DNA from: Suillus spraguei | Taxonomy: Eukaryota; Basidiomycota; Agaricomycetes; Boletales; Suillaceae | NCBI GenBank assembly: GCA_016800925.1 | Contig: JABCPU010000025.1 | Location: 248,001 to 312,000, forward strand | DNA: 64,000 nt | Direction: 5' to 3' | Shown: one piece after another, positions 45,030-57,907 of the stretch | How positions within the stretch are numbered: the stretch's first letter is position 1 | How the letters are laid out: every line of letters starts with the position of its first letter | The notes under the pieces: generated by a model | What the model saw: only the letters and a program-made list of their open reading frames with translations | What the model was told of the DNA's origin: nothing | Database searches by the model: none | Made by a program: the position numbers and the translations under genes

Positions 45030-45404
45030 TCAAAGTCGATGACTGGACATAACGTCCTCTACAGTCCAGTACCTGTGAGGGTTGTTCAAACTGCGTTGTG
45101 GCACTTTAACACAAGGCGCCACAGAAAAAAATCTGTTACTGACTGCTTCAATATCCAGTTTCCATCTTGGTTGCCGCTGATTGGTAGAAGGAATGGCTAA
45201 GGACACATCAAGTCCAGGGTACGATAGCGTTTGTGCCAGATGTTGTGACGAATCTAAAGTTGGCTCGGGCGTCTGAAAACTCAAGAATGTCAGTGTAGTT
45301 CTCCAGAAAGGGTAATCGCACACTTGTGATCGGACTTGCACGTATGGGTTTTGAGATGGATCAGTGTAGCGCGCGAGAGTCTCCTGCAAGCTCGAGCTGA
45401 ACAT
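45030..45404 (-). CDS. Hypothetical ORF, 124 codons
   Basis: It is open from ATG 45404 (MFSSSLQETLARYTDP) to 45030. It lies 100 bp upstream of the ORF at 43825-44928 on the same strand, so the two could be exons of one gene. No motif was recognised. Confidence 0.25.
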   Translation of the reverse strand: MFSSSLQETLARYTDPSQNPYVQVRSQVCDYPFWRTTLTFLSFQTPEPTLDSSQHLAQTLSYPGLDVSLAIPSTNQRQPRWKLDIEAVSNRFFSVAPCVKVPQRSLNNPHRYWTVEDVMSSHRL

Positions 45405-46493
45405 CAGTACTTTCTAACTGCAGCCGCCACTGAATCCGTTATCAAGAGATTTACGAAGAGGAAATCACTGATTCATATTTAATACTCGTTGCCTCATGTC
45501 ACTGTTGATCAAAGAGCCACCGACCACAGGTAGATAAGGCGTTGTCGCGTTTGCGCTGGAACCACACAACATTTGCTCCATTTGGTCACAGAACTGAAAT
45601 CTTGACTGAAACTCTAAAATTTACATAGACAACAAAGATACACAAGCCAGACCTGTAACACATTGTCACACAACTCTGCTGTCCGATGAAAGGCCTATGG
45701 TGTCATTGCATCTAACAAAAGACAAGTCAGAAACAAGTTTCCAGGAGAACAAAGAATGTCAGAATGTCTAGTTGTGGAGCACACCCTCAAAAGAGGTCAA
45801 CTCCTTGAAGAAATTCAACGAAAAAAAAAACCAACATCATAAATCAACCAAAACGAAGCAATCACTTACCATAATAAAAAAACCGCGCAAAATCAGATGG
45901 GTCGAACGGCGAACGTTCGGAAGCTCGAAAAATAACGCCCAAAGGCAGGAAACCGCATCGAATGAGAGTGAGCCCCATTGAGTTGATGATATGCCAGAAG
46001 CAGTATCGACAATCGCATAACTATATCTATGAGCAACGAAGTGCCAACTGTCTTCCAAGAGACTCAAACACGACCAGGCTCGTATCTTTGCATAGTCGTG
46101 CAGATGGAAGAGTACTTGGAGTCAAGAAAGCAACAGGGTAGGCAAGCGGAACTAGTCTTGAACCTGATGGCAAAGTCCAGTATATCGACCTTCCCGACCA
46201 GTCTCATTCCCCGCAGCGCTCTTGGAGCTGGGAGATTTCCATTGTGAACGAGAAGGCATAACCCTGTTTCTCCGGGGACTTTCCCCGCAGCCAAAGAAGA
46301 AAGTAAAACCTTTCCGTGCGTGTGCTGCGACAGCGAATCTTCAGACGATGCGGTTGAAGAAACAAAATTTTGTGACAACTACTGTTATGGGCATAATTGA
46401 GACTCCGAACCCACTTTTGCCGGGATGCCGACCGGTGCGGGATACATGCTGTACTGACTAGCCCTTGTTAACCGACTTTCACCGTATTCTCCT
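45405..46493. other. Intergenic, no supported gene
   Basis: Only short open frames are present. A-rich tracts near 45820 and 45875 are the only notable composition. Confidence 0.4.
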
Positions 46494-47561
46494 ATGAGTA
46501 ACTCAATGGACTCTCCAGATGCAGAAAATAAGGATTCGACTGGGAAGGAGCTACCCCATAATACTTCCACTCAATCCACCACGCGCAAGGAACCTCAAAG
46601 CCGCCCAAGTATGTGGCCACTTCCCTCTATTTCAGTGACTCGACACCCTTCCGGCAAGCTGCCAATCTTCTTCATTTCCTGAATCCAAGTTTACCATAAT
46701 CCGTATCTTCACAGGAAAGTTTTCACCACAGACCGACGAGCGCTGCTTTTCGTACTGCTCTCAGACTACCCGTGGACGCACTGAGGCCGTGAACCGACGT
46801 GTCGTTCGGTATGCTTCCGCAGGGTCTTCGCTCATGAAGTTAGAACAGCGATCGCCCACGATGATGCGCTAAAGGAGAAAATTGCTCAAAAGGATCATGG
46901 TTTCCCCCTCCCACCTGAGGGCCAGCCAAACGTAGACAGCTTATCATCGCCCAAGTCTGATGACATACGATATTGGGAGGAGGGCTGGTACCTCTGGACG
47001 AGTAGGAGTCGGTGGGCGACGCAGGAGAGATTGGATCTCATGATGTGGGACCTTGACCACCAGGATCATTGGCAGCGCCACAAGGACGAGGTGCAGAAGC
47101 AGTGGGACGATTATTGGGCAGAGCATCAGAGACAGTCAGGGGAGCGGTTTCACGGCACGCCTACTGCTGAAGACAACATCCAGCTCGAGGGCACGCCATA
47201 TCCCGTCGATGGGCAGATGTTCCCTAAGCAAGAGGCCAGGCACCCGTGGTGAGTCGCTTAGCGTTAATCGCAAATTAAGCTTAATCATGTTTGTTCCAGG
47301 CAAGAATCTTCTTTAGTAAAACTACCACCTCCCCTCACCCCTCTGTTGGAACCAATCCACGACCTTCTTTCACCATCCTTCAAGGTTTTGGCCACTTTGC
47401 AACGTAGTGTTGAATCGGGCGCCCATGCTGAACTCGCTGTTCGCATGTGGGAAAAGGCAAGGACGCCCGATCCCTTTGTCCTTGCGAGCACAGTTTGCAG
47501 GAAAATGTGGGAGAAATGGAAAGAAGGGCCTCCAGACTCTGACACCACTTCGGACTTTTGA
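46494..47561 (+). CDS. Conserved basidiomycete protein of unknown function, with a 14-nt anomaly
   Basis: Exon 1 starts at ATG 46494 (MSNSMDSPDAENKD). A GTATGT...CACAG intron (about 46609-46713) leads to KFSPQTDERCFSYCSQTTRG and NRRVVR. The conserved continuation VFAHEVRTAIAHDDALKEK is in another frame and is reached only if 14 bases (GTATGCTTCCGCAG, 46809-46822) are skipped. The protein then runs through YWEEGWYLWTSRSR and a Trp/Gln-rich helix. A normal intron (47250-47299, GTGAGT...TCCAG) follows, and the protein ends ...PDSDTTSDF. I recall similar proteins in other Agaricomycetes but know no function. The 14-base block has splice-like ends but is far below normal intron size; a frameshift is the simpler reading. 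Confidence 0.5.
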
Positions 47562-47708
47562 TAACTTTGTCTACAGTGTTATACCTCCTATAGACTACTA
47601 CTCCGACTACTGGTCATGCTTTTTTGGGCCATACAATATGTATTTGTTTCGATCTTGGATGACCTGGTGTACCATGATTAGTTGTAGCTCTGTGAACAAA
47701 AAGAATTT

Positions 47709-47787
47709 GACTAGAGTGAGATTCGAACTCACGCCCTTTCGGACTGGATCCTGATTCCAGCGCCTTAGACCGCTCGGCCATCTAGCC
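47709..47787 (-). tRNA. tRNA-Leu (anticodon CAG), intronless
   Basis: On the minus strand the cloverleaf is complete. The acceptor is GGCTAGA/TCTAGTC. The D arm contains GGCCGAGCGGTCTAAGGC. The anticodon stem CTGGA/TCCAG surrounds loop ATCAGGA, with anticodon CAG at 47753-47751. A type-II variable arm follows (TCCGAAAGGGC), then T arm GTGAG-TTCGAAT-CTCAC. Box A (TGGCCGAGCGG) and box B (GTTCGAATCTC) are intact, so this is a functional nuclear tRNA gene, in contrast to the tRNA-like arrays. Confidence 0.95.
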
Positions 47788-50700
47788 ATATAATGGTAAG
47801 TCCGATTACAGCTACAAATCGATGGGCCAAATTTGAGTGGTTAGCGCGAGATCGAACTGGAAACTTTGAAGCTTGAAGTTCATCAAACGTACGTCATCAT
47901 ATCATGGATTTATCCCCGCTCTTGGAGTCATCGCGCTAGTTGAGTGGACCCCAGACATCCGACTGAATGTCGTCAGGCATGACATACCTCGGCACCAGAG
48001 CATGAGCTCGAACTCGCGCGGCTTCAGAGAGCAGTGGACTCGGAAGGCGGCGGAAAGGACTCCGACATTATGGCGCTACTGCTGCATCGGGCGCGCGAAC
48101 TTAACTTGTTCCCGATACCAGCAGGAAGGACCATTTTCCATGGAGTACTACATGCAGCAACCTCACAGATTGTCGTCATTTTCGCTTGTTACTTGTGCGC
48201 GATGTAAGGCATTTCAAGGTTTACAGGTGTCCACGCGGATAGATTCAATGTAGATGAATACATGCTCATCAGCAGGCGCAGGTCGCCAGCTTTGTGCTAA
48301 TTCACGGCCGATGACGACGGGAAACAGGATCCTATCCTAGGTGGCTTAAATAGAGAATCTAGAAGGAGTCGAACAAGCGGGAGTGGTTCAAAGCTTTCAT
48401 CTTTGACGTGAGGAAGTGTAAGAATCGCTAAGGCTCCGGCTGCGAGTTTCGTAGGGTGTGGGACCTGTTAAAGTATAAGCGCGCTGAATAGTTAGACGAT
48501 CGTTCGCGATAGTTATGCGATCAGGAAAGGGATAAATCTGTGATGATAAACGATAGATATTGACGATACTGATGATAACGAGCGCGAGACAAGAACGAGA
48601 CTGTGAGACTGATCTAATTGCCATGAGAAACGAGTGTACGTGAGCTATTTTACACTGCGGTGGTCGTTGATGGTGGTCAAGATAAGCGTTACTTCAGCTA
48701 TTTCCGGCCTGGTAATCACTACAACTGTTGACACTTTAGCGCATCAGCGCGCTTGCAGCAAGATCTTACTTTACTTTTATTTTATTTTCTCCGTTATTTC
48801 CTTCGTACCTGGTTTAGTACTTGTATCACCCACAATAAACGCGGCCATCATATCACGAATTGCACAGCAATCGTCCCGCAAATTCGAAGACTTGCGCATC
48901 AAAAACGGCCGGCGGAAACGGTGACTGGTGTCACCTGCCATCTGCGAAGTCGGAGACACAGTGAGTGAGGCTTGTCCCCTGTTCCTAGTTAGTAATATTC
49001 TGCATAGGTATTGTACCCCAAATGGACCAAAATCGAGTCATCCTTGAGATCGCCATAGAAATGTGGTTACAATGGCATTGCAACTGTCTGGTAAAAGTAC
49101 AGCATGGTGCGGTACATTACAATGTGGTTGCTATACTATTACAATATGTTGAAAATTAGCAAGATTCCTTGCAAACTCCTTTCATTAAAGACAACCACTT
49201 TCGGAGATGAGTGCGACAAGCATAGGTGCCAATGCTTCTTGTTGTGCGAGATCCATATACCGAAATCATGATAGCACCCCTGGTCTAATTCTAAGAAGCA
49301 CAGAGCAATCAGTACTATCCAGCACACTCATCCAACGAGATATCGCGAGATATCAGAATGGATCGGATTCTCCACAAAACATTTTTGTCCTTGAGTTGAA
49401 AGATTCAGGGGTTTTTGCGTCAATGATATACTCATCGCCTTGCAAGGCCATGTGTTTAACTGCAACGCAATTTCAACACCGCCCAGACGAGTGGCGCCAG
49501 AATAAATGGACCCGATTGAGACATACGGTATGACCATCGCCGACCAGAGTTCAGTGAAACTAGCAATGAAGGATGTACTTATTTCAATTAGGAAGGGGGA
49601 AAGTCCAGACTCCAGGGAGAGTGAATCCATGCTCATGGATGCTTCCAGTGTTCCTAGAAGCAGACAAGCGGACGCCGTCTGATAGTGAGTTGGCATCTAC
49701 GACAGATGTTAGCTGATGCAATATTGTCCCAGATTGAGACACAAGGTTGGCGTTGACTGTTGGCGTATGAGACTCGTGATGACGGATGATATACAACGCC
49801 CAACTGTGACGGATGCCGGATAAGCGAGAGATTCGTACAGGAACCAACGCCATGATAAGCACCAAGCCTTATCGAATAAATCAACTCGGATTTCTTTCTC
49901 ATTGCCGTACATCATGATCAAGTGGGCCAATGAACTCACATCCGCTGGGAGAGATGAGTGTGTATAAAGTACCATTTGCATTAGTGGGAAGAATCACCGT
50001 CATAATAGACTTGGTACGAATAATAAATTCATCAGCCGTACTGACATGTCATATGCGTGAAGGGCCCCGGGGCCGTGAGGCGGTGAGACTCAGATTTCGG
50101 AAGCCCAATGCTCCTTGCCTTAAAAAGTAAGATTAATTTAATTGAGTTCAAGCGTTTAGCCGCGGTGTTTAAGCGAGTTATTTTGCTGCTGATTAGTAAT
50201 CACCCCAATTCGTGCTCAGGATGTCAACCAACTGTAAGGCGGGTGGGAAGATTCATTCTTTTTCTCACCTTCTGTCGTCAAGTACCATTGGGCGTGCCAC
50301 ACTTGCCCATGTATGCATCGAACTCTCATGTTTAAAATTATCGATATCCACGGTATTAAAGTAAGTAACGATTGATGCACCTTTCTCCATGGCAGGAAGT
50401 GGTAGTCGTCATCGATATCACGGTCTATCAGGGCTGCATTTCAACGGGATTAGCGTGTCAATTCGTGATTTCTAAATCCATTCGAAACTTACTTATCATT
50501 GACAATTGACGCTAACCAGTCTGCTGGCAGTCGCACCCGATGATCGGGTATTCTATGCCGAGCTAGTTTGCTAATCAACCAACCTGGAACAGCCTGAGAT
50601 CACAATAATCCCAGAGTCAACAGACTGCTTAGGCTCCGACCCCCGCTATCGCTCATCGAGATGCTGCACAATCGGGTCTGACACTGTGTCAGAAGGTTAA

Positions 50701-50899
50701 CACCAGCAATGATATCTCTATTGGCGAGAAGTTAGAACAGATTGTAGTATTGATAACATTTTACTGATAAATTATGTTCTCGACGGGATTTGGGCCAGAA
50801 CTGTTCAACTTGAAATATGTCACATAGCCTCGGTTTTCCATGCAAGTGCTGCAATTTTCGGAACCACTCGAAACTCACTGTTATTCAGTGCCCCGCTCA
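47788..50899. other. Gene-poor stretch
   Basis: No supported gene. The A/T-rich segment at about 49040-49180 (RTGGTTACAATGGCATTGCA-like) resembles 56040-56130 and may be a small dispersed repeat. Minus-strand frames at 49328-49981 overlap in different registers, which could mean a decayed gene, but I cannot assign it. Confidence 0.35.
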
Positions 50900-51439
50900 C
50901 CTGCGGGCGCACGCAGTGTACATCAAACAGTGAACCCATGATACTGCGACGGTAGATTGCTTAGAGTCAGTTCGGTAACTCGGTATTTGCCAGGATGTGC
51001 AATGTAAGTTGCACCGGCACTGCTTCGGCCAGTCGGAGCTGCAATATCTTATTAGCTTATGATTCCAGGTTCGTGATATGATGTATCTTATCAATTCTCA
51101 GGAGAACAATTCATGCGCGTTAATTTCTTGGGGCGCAGATCTGCGAAGTCTCATGTTTGATAGCCTTATGGGGAAAGACCCTGTGCGAAGGTCTGTCCGA
51201 GCGACGCATGTGGAAATCATCTGATTAGATGACCGGGCCCCCACTTCCTGGGAGGCATCACAATATTTTCGTTCCCTCAGTCGTCTTCTCGCCAGAACAG
51301 AAACGTCACAAATGGGAAGACTTCAAGTGAAGCGTTCAGTCGTTCTCCTGTGGAAGAAATATAAAAGCTTGCAAATTAGTTGCTCATCTTTTCCATTACA
51401 TTTTCACCCTTCCGCAAGCATTCTATAAATACTACGACA

Positions 51440-53294
51440 ATGTCCAACAAGGCAAAACTTGAGGCACTCTTGACTCTAATCAACACATCCGCACGAAATG
51501 CCATCGCGTTGTATGAGCAACACGGTGATGTACCCTCCATCGACCAGACGGGATTCCACCCATTGGACGAGGCGGTCGACCAAGTAGCTTTGAAGAGTGC
51601 TATTCGTACTCTTGAAGGTGCTTGTGCTCAGATATGCACGACACTTGCTCCACCTGCCCATACCGTAATTAACGTGAGAGCTCGGATAATTGAATGCACC
51701 TTATTTTTGCTAATCAGATTGCACGCAGCTTGTCCAAGCGTATGACTATGCTTGCGTACGAGTAGTTGTGCGGGAAAACATTTCAGATATTCTGTTGAAC
51801 TACCCGAAGGGTCTTCACGTCAACAAGCTCTGCAAAATAACCAACATAGAGCCAAAGAAGATGTCCAGGACGATGCGCCTCCTAGCTACGAGAGGTATCT
51901 ACAATGAAGGTAAGGAGTCATATATTGCCTAGTCCGATTTTTTCTCAGATCCTGTTAGTTGACCAGGACGTTTTTGCCAACAACCGACTGTCTCTAATCC
52001 TGCTTAGCACCAACCCTATCAGAAATATGACTTTGCTTCACATGGAGGCGGTTGCCAAGGGAGCAACAGTTTATTATGAGACACTCAAACATCAGAGGGT
52101 TGGGTACTCGTATGAACCAACGGATGCCCCTGTGATGTTTGCCATGAACACAGAGGGAACCGAAGGAACGTTCTTTGACTGGATGGCGCGGAATGTATGT
52201 TCTTAAATATTGCTCATCACAAGGCCATACTCATATGATTTACTCGTAGGACGGCCAACGCGAGGTAGGGTTTTTGGTCCCTTTGCACGATCATCCTGAT
52301 ATCTTTAATAGTCTTACCATACCTCGATGAGAGCACTGAACACTATTATGGGCTCCCTCGCTGTCTTGACTCGTAAGTATTTGAGCACGCAAAAACGGGA
52401 GAATGAGAATGTTGTGCTTACCTTAATACTAGATTTCCCATTCGAAAAGTACTCAACAGTCGTCGATGTTGGAGGAGGTATCGGAGCATTCTCTCTACCT
52501 TTGGCTAAAATGCACAAGAACGTTAAAATTACAATCCACGATCTTCCCGAAGCTTTGGTTCAGGCGAGAACCGTAAGTCGATAAAAGAATGTGCCTGTCA
52601 CCAAATTGATGGAACCTAGATCTGGGCAAACGAATGCCCTGAAGCCCTGGCAGAAAACAGGGTCGAGTTCGAGGAATTGAACTTCTTCGAACAAGTGCCC
52701 GTGAAGGGCAAGGACGTCTACTACGTAAGTGCTAAACTCTGTAGGCGTCAACCTGTGAAATTAACAATGACCGCAGCTTAGAAATATCATCCACGACTGG
52801 CCTGATCGCGAATCTGCGGTCATTCTCTCAAATGTTCGCAAGGCGCTCGGTCCGAACAGCCGCGTCCTCATCCGTATGTCAAATATAGCGTAATCCGTCG
52901 TCCCACAGTCTGACACATTTTAGATGACTATGTGCTCCGCCAGCTCAGTCGCGAGCAGGCAGTAGCAGAAGATTCAAAGTCGGGAGTTGTTTCGGTATGT
53001 CATGTCCGTTGATCTACATCCTTCTTTGTTCATGCTCGCACCTAGGCTCCTGATCCTCTTCTCGTCAACTTTGGTGTTGGAAACATACGTTCGTACCAAC
53101 AAGATTTGACTATGTTGTTTTTGCACCACGCAAAGGAGCGACCATTGCAAGACAGCCTCGCACTCGCGTGAGTAACGTTTGATTGCTACCCCGATTTTAC
53201 CTGATTTGTTCGGGATAGCACTGCCGCTGGTCTAAAACTGGAAAAGGTCTGGGACCTTGCCGAAGCATGCGTCTTGGAGTACTCTGCTGCATAA
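51440..53294 (+). CDS. SAM-dependent O-methyltransferase (COMT-like), copy 1
   Basis: Multi-exon gene starting MSNKAKLEALLTLINTS and ending LEYSAA. Exon 1 is 51440-51673; its intron runs to 51728 (using ACGCAG as acceptor, which keeps LVQAYDYACVRV in frame). An N-terminal winged-helix dimerisation region (ISDILLNYPKGLHVNKL) precedes the Rossmann-fold part. SAM motif I is VDVGGGIGAFSLPLA. The block YYLRNIIHDWPD carries the catalytic His of this family. RVLIHDYVL and the C-terminal LKLEKVWDLAEACVLEYS complete it. The gene is intact in every splice I traced. Such enzymes methylate phenolic or other hydroxyls in secondary metabolism; the substrate is unknown. Its paralogue is at 57908. Confidence 0.88.
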
Positions 53295-53986
53295 TGCTTG
53301 GCGAGCTAATTAGTTTTTGGCTGATGTGTTCATCCACGCAAGCATGGAGAAGGTTGAGATCAGGTTACTGAAGCATACATCACACTTCTATAACCTTGGC
53401 TTATGTGTTCATCCACGTAAGTAATACACATATCAAGACTGGCGATGAGCCTTTACGTAATTATTGAGATACAAGCGCTCCGCCTGCCTCAGGACGGCCC
53501 TTGTTTATTTGTAGTAGTAGTCAATTGGAAGGAGCAGCTGGACGCCAGCGCAATGATTAGATTCATGGAATGAGATATATTCGAACTCTGTTGGCGTCAT
53601 GATGATCCAAGATACTTACAAAGAACGGAGTGACAAAGAGGTCGCGGACGGTCTCTCGGATCCCTTTACGACAGTATAGAAGCGATCTTCATGGACTGAT
53701 TCTGGCTAGATGAGTCAGACCTGCTGTAACGCCAGTGTGTAGCCACGACACCATAAGTCCCACAGACGTTGCCGCAGTCGCCAGTGCACACGGAACACGT
53801 CAGCAAAGTGTCCTGAAGTGGAGTACTGAACCTTCCTATTCGAAAAGGAGCTCCGGTGGAGCGCGCACATGATGGCGTCGACACGAAAATTGTAAATCGC
53901 CCCGTCCTTACAATAGAGATAGATATATGTACACGTATCAGGTAAAATAACTCTTGCGATTTCAAAATAGGTTCTATGCGATATAA
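53295..53986. other. Intergenic between methyltransferase 1 and MutY (convergent)
   Basis: It contains a short repeat (GCTGATGTGTTCATCCACG-type, twice near 53322 and 53402). No gene was seen. Confidence 0.45.
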
Positions 53987-55932
53987 TTACCGTGGGGTAG
54001 TCCACAGCTTCTCGACGAGCTTCCACACTTTCAGAACACCAGTACCAATGCTGAAGGAAATCACAGCATCATTAATAGCAATGAAAGGTACAAAATGTGA
54101 GAATACCTACTTTGCATCTTCTACTTGAGTGAGTGGTACCCACTGAGCACTCAATGTCTGCGGAATTGTATTAAGATCCACCTCGGATACCTCGGATACT
54201 TTTTGCTTTCCCTTGAGGTTCTTGGTGCAATTACCATTTTGATCTGGGGAAATAGTTGGACGAAGTTGTGGAATCTCATCTCCCTCTAGTAATACCCATT
54301 GAACACGATAGGTCTTTTTGATGTGTGAAAATACATGGACGACATCACCCACGGGCGTTACTTGAACTACTTTTGAAATGTTATACGATGAGTTAGAACT
54401 CGATAACTTCTTCAGGGGCCCTTTGTTGTTGTACGGTGGATGCACGAGAAGTTCCTGGAGGAGTTTGTATGGTATCTCAGCCATGTTGGATGCAGAAGCC
54501 GTTGCTCCCGATAAATTAGGTAGCGTAGGAAATTCGTGTAAACCAGCTAAAAGTCCTGTGTGCATACAGAGTTAGGAAGTATATCTCGGCTAAGCGTTTA
54601 CTCACCTCCTTCAGGTCGGCGGACCAGCAGAAACCAGCGATCTCGACTGTCTCTGCTTCGCCACTCAATGACATTCACAGAATCAAGTTCTTCTCTGGGT
54701 TTTTTCCGCTCGACTTTCATTGGATATATAGTCACAGACCCAATGTCTTCATCGGATGGTATAGAATCGCAAACAAGGCAGAGTTCCTCGATATCAGTTT
54801 CCACAGCACCTGCATGTGATACCTATGAAATGAATTCATTAGGAGGTAATTAAGACCTCTTGAACTAGAAAACTAACTGTGAGTTGCGTCCTCTGATATG
54901 CCTTACACCATAGACGCAGGGGGCAATTCGAACACAAAGGATCTCGGACTGCACAGACTGTACTTCCTAATTCTATCAAAGCTTGATTTATGTCACCTGG
55001 GCGCTTGGATTGTTTTACGAATGATTCAGCGCCTGCCCATAGGACATCTAGGGTTCGTTTAGACTTGGGCTGTGCATACAATGCTGTAAAACGACTAAGG
55101 AGTCGATGTACATTGCCATCAAGCTAAGAACCATTGAGACACTGCAGTGGGGTGATTCTAGCCAAAGATGACCTACCACAGGTACACAATGATTATACGC
55201 AATAGAAGATATTGCGCCTGCGCTGTATCTACCTATGCCTGGTATCTTTGCCTCCATATCTTTTGCGTTGTCAGGTAAGCGACCATGTAATTCTTTGACG
55301 GCTTTCTGTGCACCGCTCAGCAGGCGCGCCGCACGCGAGTAATAGCCTAGTCCCTTCCACAATGAATTGACGGTCTCAATATCAGACGCTGCAAGGTCCC
55401 TGATGGTAGGGAATCTAGATGAATTAGGTCAGATGACCCAGAAAACCGAGTGCAACGACGTACTTTGCTATCCACTTGTTGTAATACGGTATTACTGTCG
55501 CGACTTGAGTCTGCTGTAGCATAATTTCCGAAATCCAGACCTAAGGACGTGCCTGAGTCAACTCTGAGCAGCTTTTGAAGTTGAAAGATAAATGATTACC
55601 TCGTAAGCTCTTTGTGCACGTTCCTCAACGTCGAGCGAAGGGTCAAACTTCTTGCGCCAGGGCATTTTTCGAGCGTCATGGACTTTGTCGTACCACTCCA
55701 GGAGAACAATTCGCATCGGTTCGACAGCACTTATGACATGCATGGACGCTGGATGACCTGAAATACTGTTGACCACGGTAGAACTATCATTCTCGTGACC
55801 CTTCTTACGCGCCTTCCTAGTTTTCCTAGTCACCTTAGCGCGCGATATTTCGTTGTAGGAACTGTCACAGTTGTCAATATAATCTTCCTCTGATTCAGAG
55901 GCTGGACGTTGTGCGTGTTTTCGTTTAGGCAT
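53987..55932 (-). CDS. MUTYH: A/G-specific adenine DNA glycosylase (MutY/MYH)
   Basis: Multi-exon gene on the minus strand from ATG 55932 ([10 protein letters not shown]) to TAA at 53987. A basic/acidic N-terminus is followed by the HhH-GPD glycosylase domain. The catalytic Glu lies in [10 protein letters not shown], the helix-hairpin-helix is [13 protein letters not shown], and the catalytic Asp is in [12 protein letters not shown] (split by an intron). The [4Fe-4S] cluster is C-x6-C-x2-C-x5-C ([17 protein letters not shown]). The C-terminal Nudix-like 8-oxoG recognition domain includes [23 protein letters not shown] and [12 protein letters not shown]. The enzyme removes adenine mispaired with 8-oxoguanine. 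All key residues are present, so this copy is the working gene; its duplicate at 60-63.5 kb is dead. Confidence 0.9.
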
Positions 55933-57450
55933 CTGCAAAAGTAAATATCAATGTTTGAGATAGAGAACTTCTGTGGTCTTCACGTGACTTCGTGCGAAAA
56001 AGTTAGATATAAGTGGGTAAGAAGTATGGGCTTTGAAATAATAGAGTCGTTCTTGAAATTGCCATAAAAATGTGATTGTAATGGGTTGCCATATATTATT
56101 GCAATATAGCACAAATATATTGCAATTACTTTGGGAAATTTCCGACATCTCTACTCCGCGGGATCACTCTAAGGCACAGTTACATCAAATTAGGGGCTTA
56201 TTCTGATACTCATCCAGATTTCAGAAGAAACTCTACAGCCTACGCAAATGAGAAAGAGAAATGGCCGAAAGTGATGTGGCGAGATTAGCAGAGTGGTTCA
56301 CGAACTAATCCACCCTCCGATAGGAGCTCTTGGAGTATCTAGAAGGACATGGTGACATGATGGCGAGGAATTTATACATTGGGTAAACTTGGTTCGAAAT
56401 TCGGCTGAGGCTGAGGCATGTTTAATCTGTCTATTATCTTTTCCTCGCCACTCATGACACTGGAAGTTGTTGTGAAAATGTCCCAACCTCTCAGGATGTA
56501 AGAACATTATCAAGGCATCGAGCTGACACCACTGCAGAAATTTACTTAGCATCTGTACAAACTCAGCCCCTTCATCAGTGAAACAGTGAACAAATGATAA
56601 GGATATTTAAAGCAATATATTGTAAAGCATCGCAAAAATCACATGGGAATTTTTTGGGAATTACCAGTGACTCATCTGCTGAACGATCTCTTTCATTTGA
56701 ATGGATCTAAGAAAACTCATGCCGTTCAATACGGACAGATACTGACTACGACCGTGATATCGCAAGGTTGTAATCTTGTCAGCGACTCTTCATTGCAGCA
56801 TACGTCCGTGGCTATGTAACAGGCCCTCTATAGTTCTCACGATATCACGGACTCATGAATTTACTGATGCTTGTGAGTGCCTTTTCTATCTTTTCAGCAC
56901 AGTGCTCATAAAACTTCGTTCGCGTCTCAGCCTTGCAGACTTTGCAGAATTGCGAGACGAGTATATGCAGATGGGAGACAAAAAAGGTCATCTGCGTCGC
57001 ACCGGCACAAGAAAAAACATACCCAATCCACTGTCTTCACCGGCTATGTTAGACTGTTACAAACATTCTATGAGTACTGTCTAGCAGTTTATCTCCAGCC
57101 AATGACATTTCCCTGGCTGTCAGTGGCTAGTTGTAGAAACGCTGGTCTGTACAACGGTACACATGATAGTTTGAGCCACTAGGAACAGGAACAGCGGAGG
57201 AGCGAGAATAGACGCTCCATCCCAATGAGGCCATATTTAGAATCACCGAGGAATCTCTACGCCATTGTGCATAAAGGGACCTATCATGCACATGTCATCA
57301 TGATAAAGGCGTTAGTGGTCGAAGGTAAGCATGAACCATACATAACCATAACGTCCTGACCAGCCATTACTTATTATCCAAATGATATTACAGTGGGCTG
57401 TACTCCTGGCTCACTGGCACTTGCTAAATATCGAGGACGTACTACTAGGC
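55933..57450. other. Intergenic, no supported gene
   Basis: Overlapping plus-strand frames at 56776-57182 have no recognisable motif. The A/T-rich block at 56040-56130 resembles 49040-49180. Confidence 0.4.
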
Positions 57451-57907
57451 TTGCGTGACGTACGTCAAACAGCGAAGTTCGAACCTGTGACACTGCGGCG
57501 GTAGTAGACTGATTGGGATTTCACTGAGTTTCGCCGTTCGGTGATGTGATATGTCTTATCAATTCTCAGGTCCTGGAACAATCCACGCCACTGATTGCTC
57601 GGACACAGATATATCGAGGTCTTATGATATTGTGCGAAGGGTCTACACCGCTGACCCATTCAGTCCATGGAACTTATCCAATTAGATGACGATGATCGGG
57701 GGACCCACACTTCCTGGGAGCATCTGAATGTGTCACGCCCTCAGTCATCTTCTTGCCAGAAAGAAATGGAAATTTTACGAGAGAGAAGGCTTCAAGTAAA
57801 CCTTTCAGTCGCTCTCCTGCGGAAAAAAGATAAAAGCTTGCAAATTAGTTGCTCATCTTTTCCATTACATTTTCACCCCTCCGCAAGCCTTCTACAAATC
57901 ATCTACG

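Larger units (their letters stand above)
50900..57450 (+). repeat. Tandem duplication, unit 1 (methyltransferase + MutY)
   Basis: The start region (around 50905-50960, TACATCAAACAGTGAAC) matches about 57450-57500. The methyltransferase and MutY genes follow in the same order and orientation in both units. The units are directly repeated at about 6.5 kb. Confidence 0.75.

Noticed and set aside
49328..49981. Minus-strand frames as a membrane protein gene
   Set aside because: Frames overlap in different registers without convincing splices, and no diagnostic motif was found.
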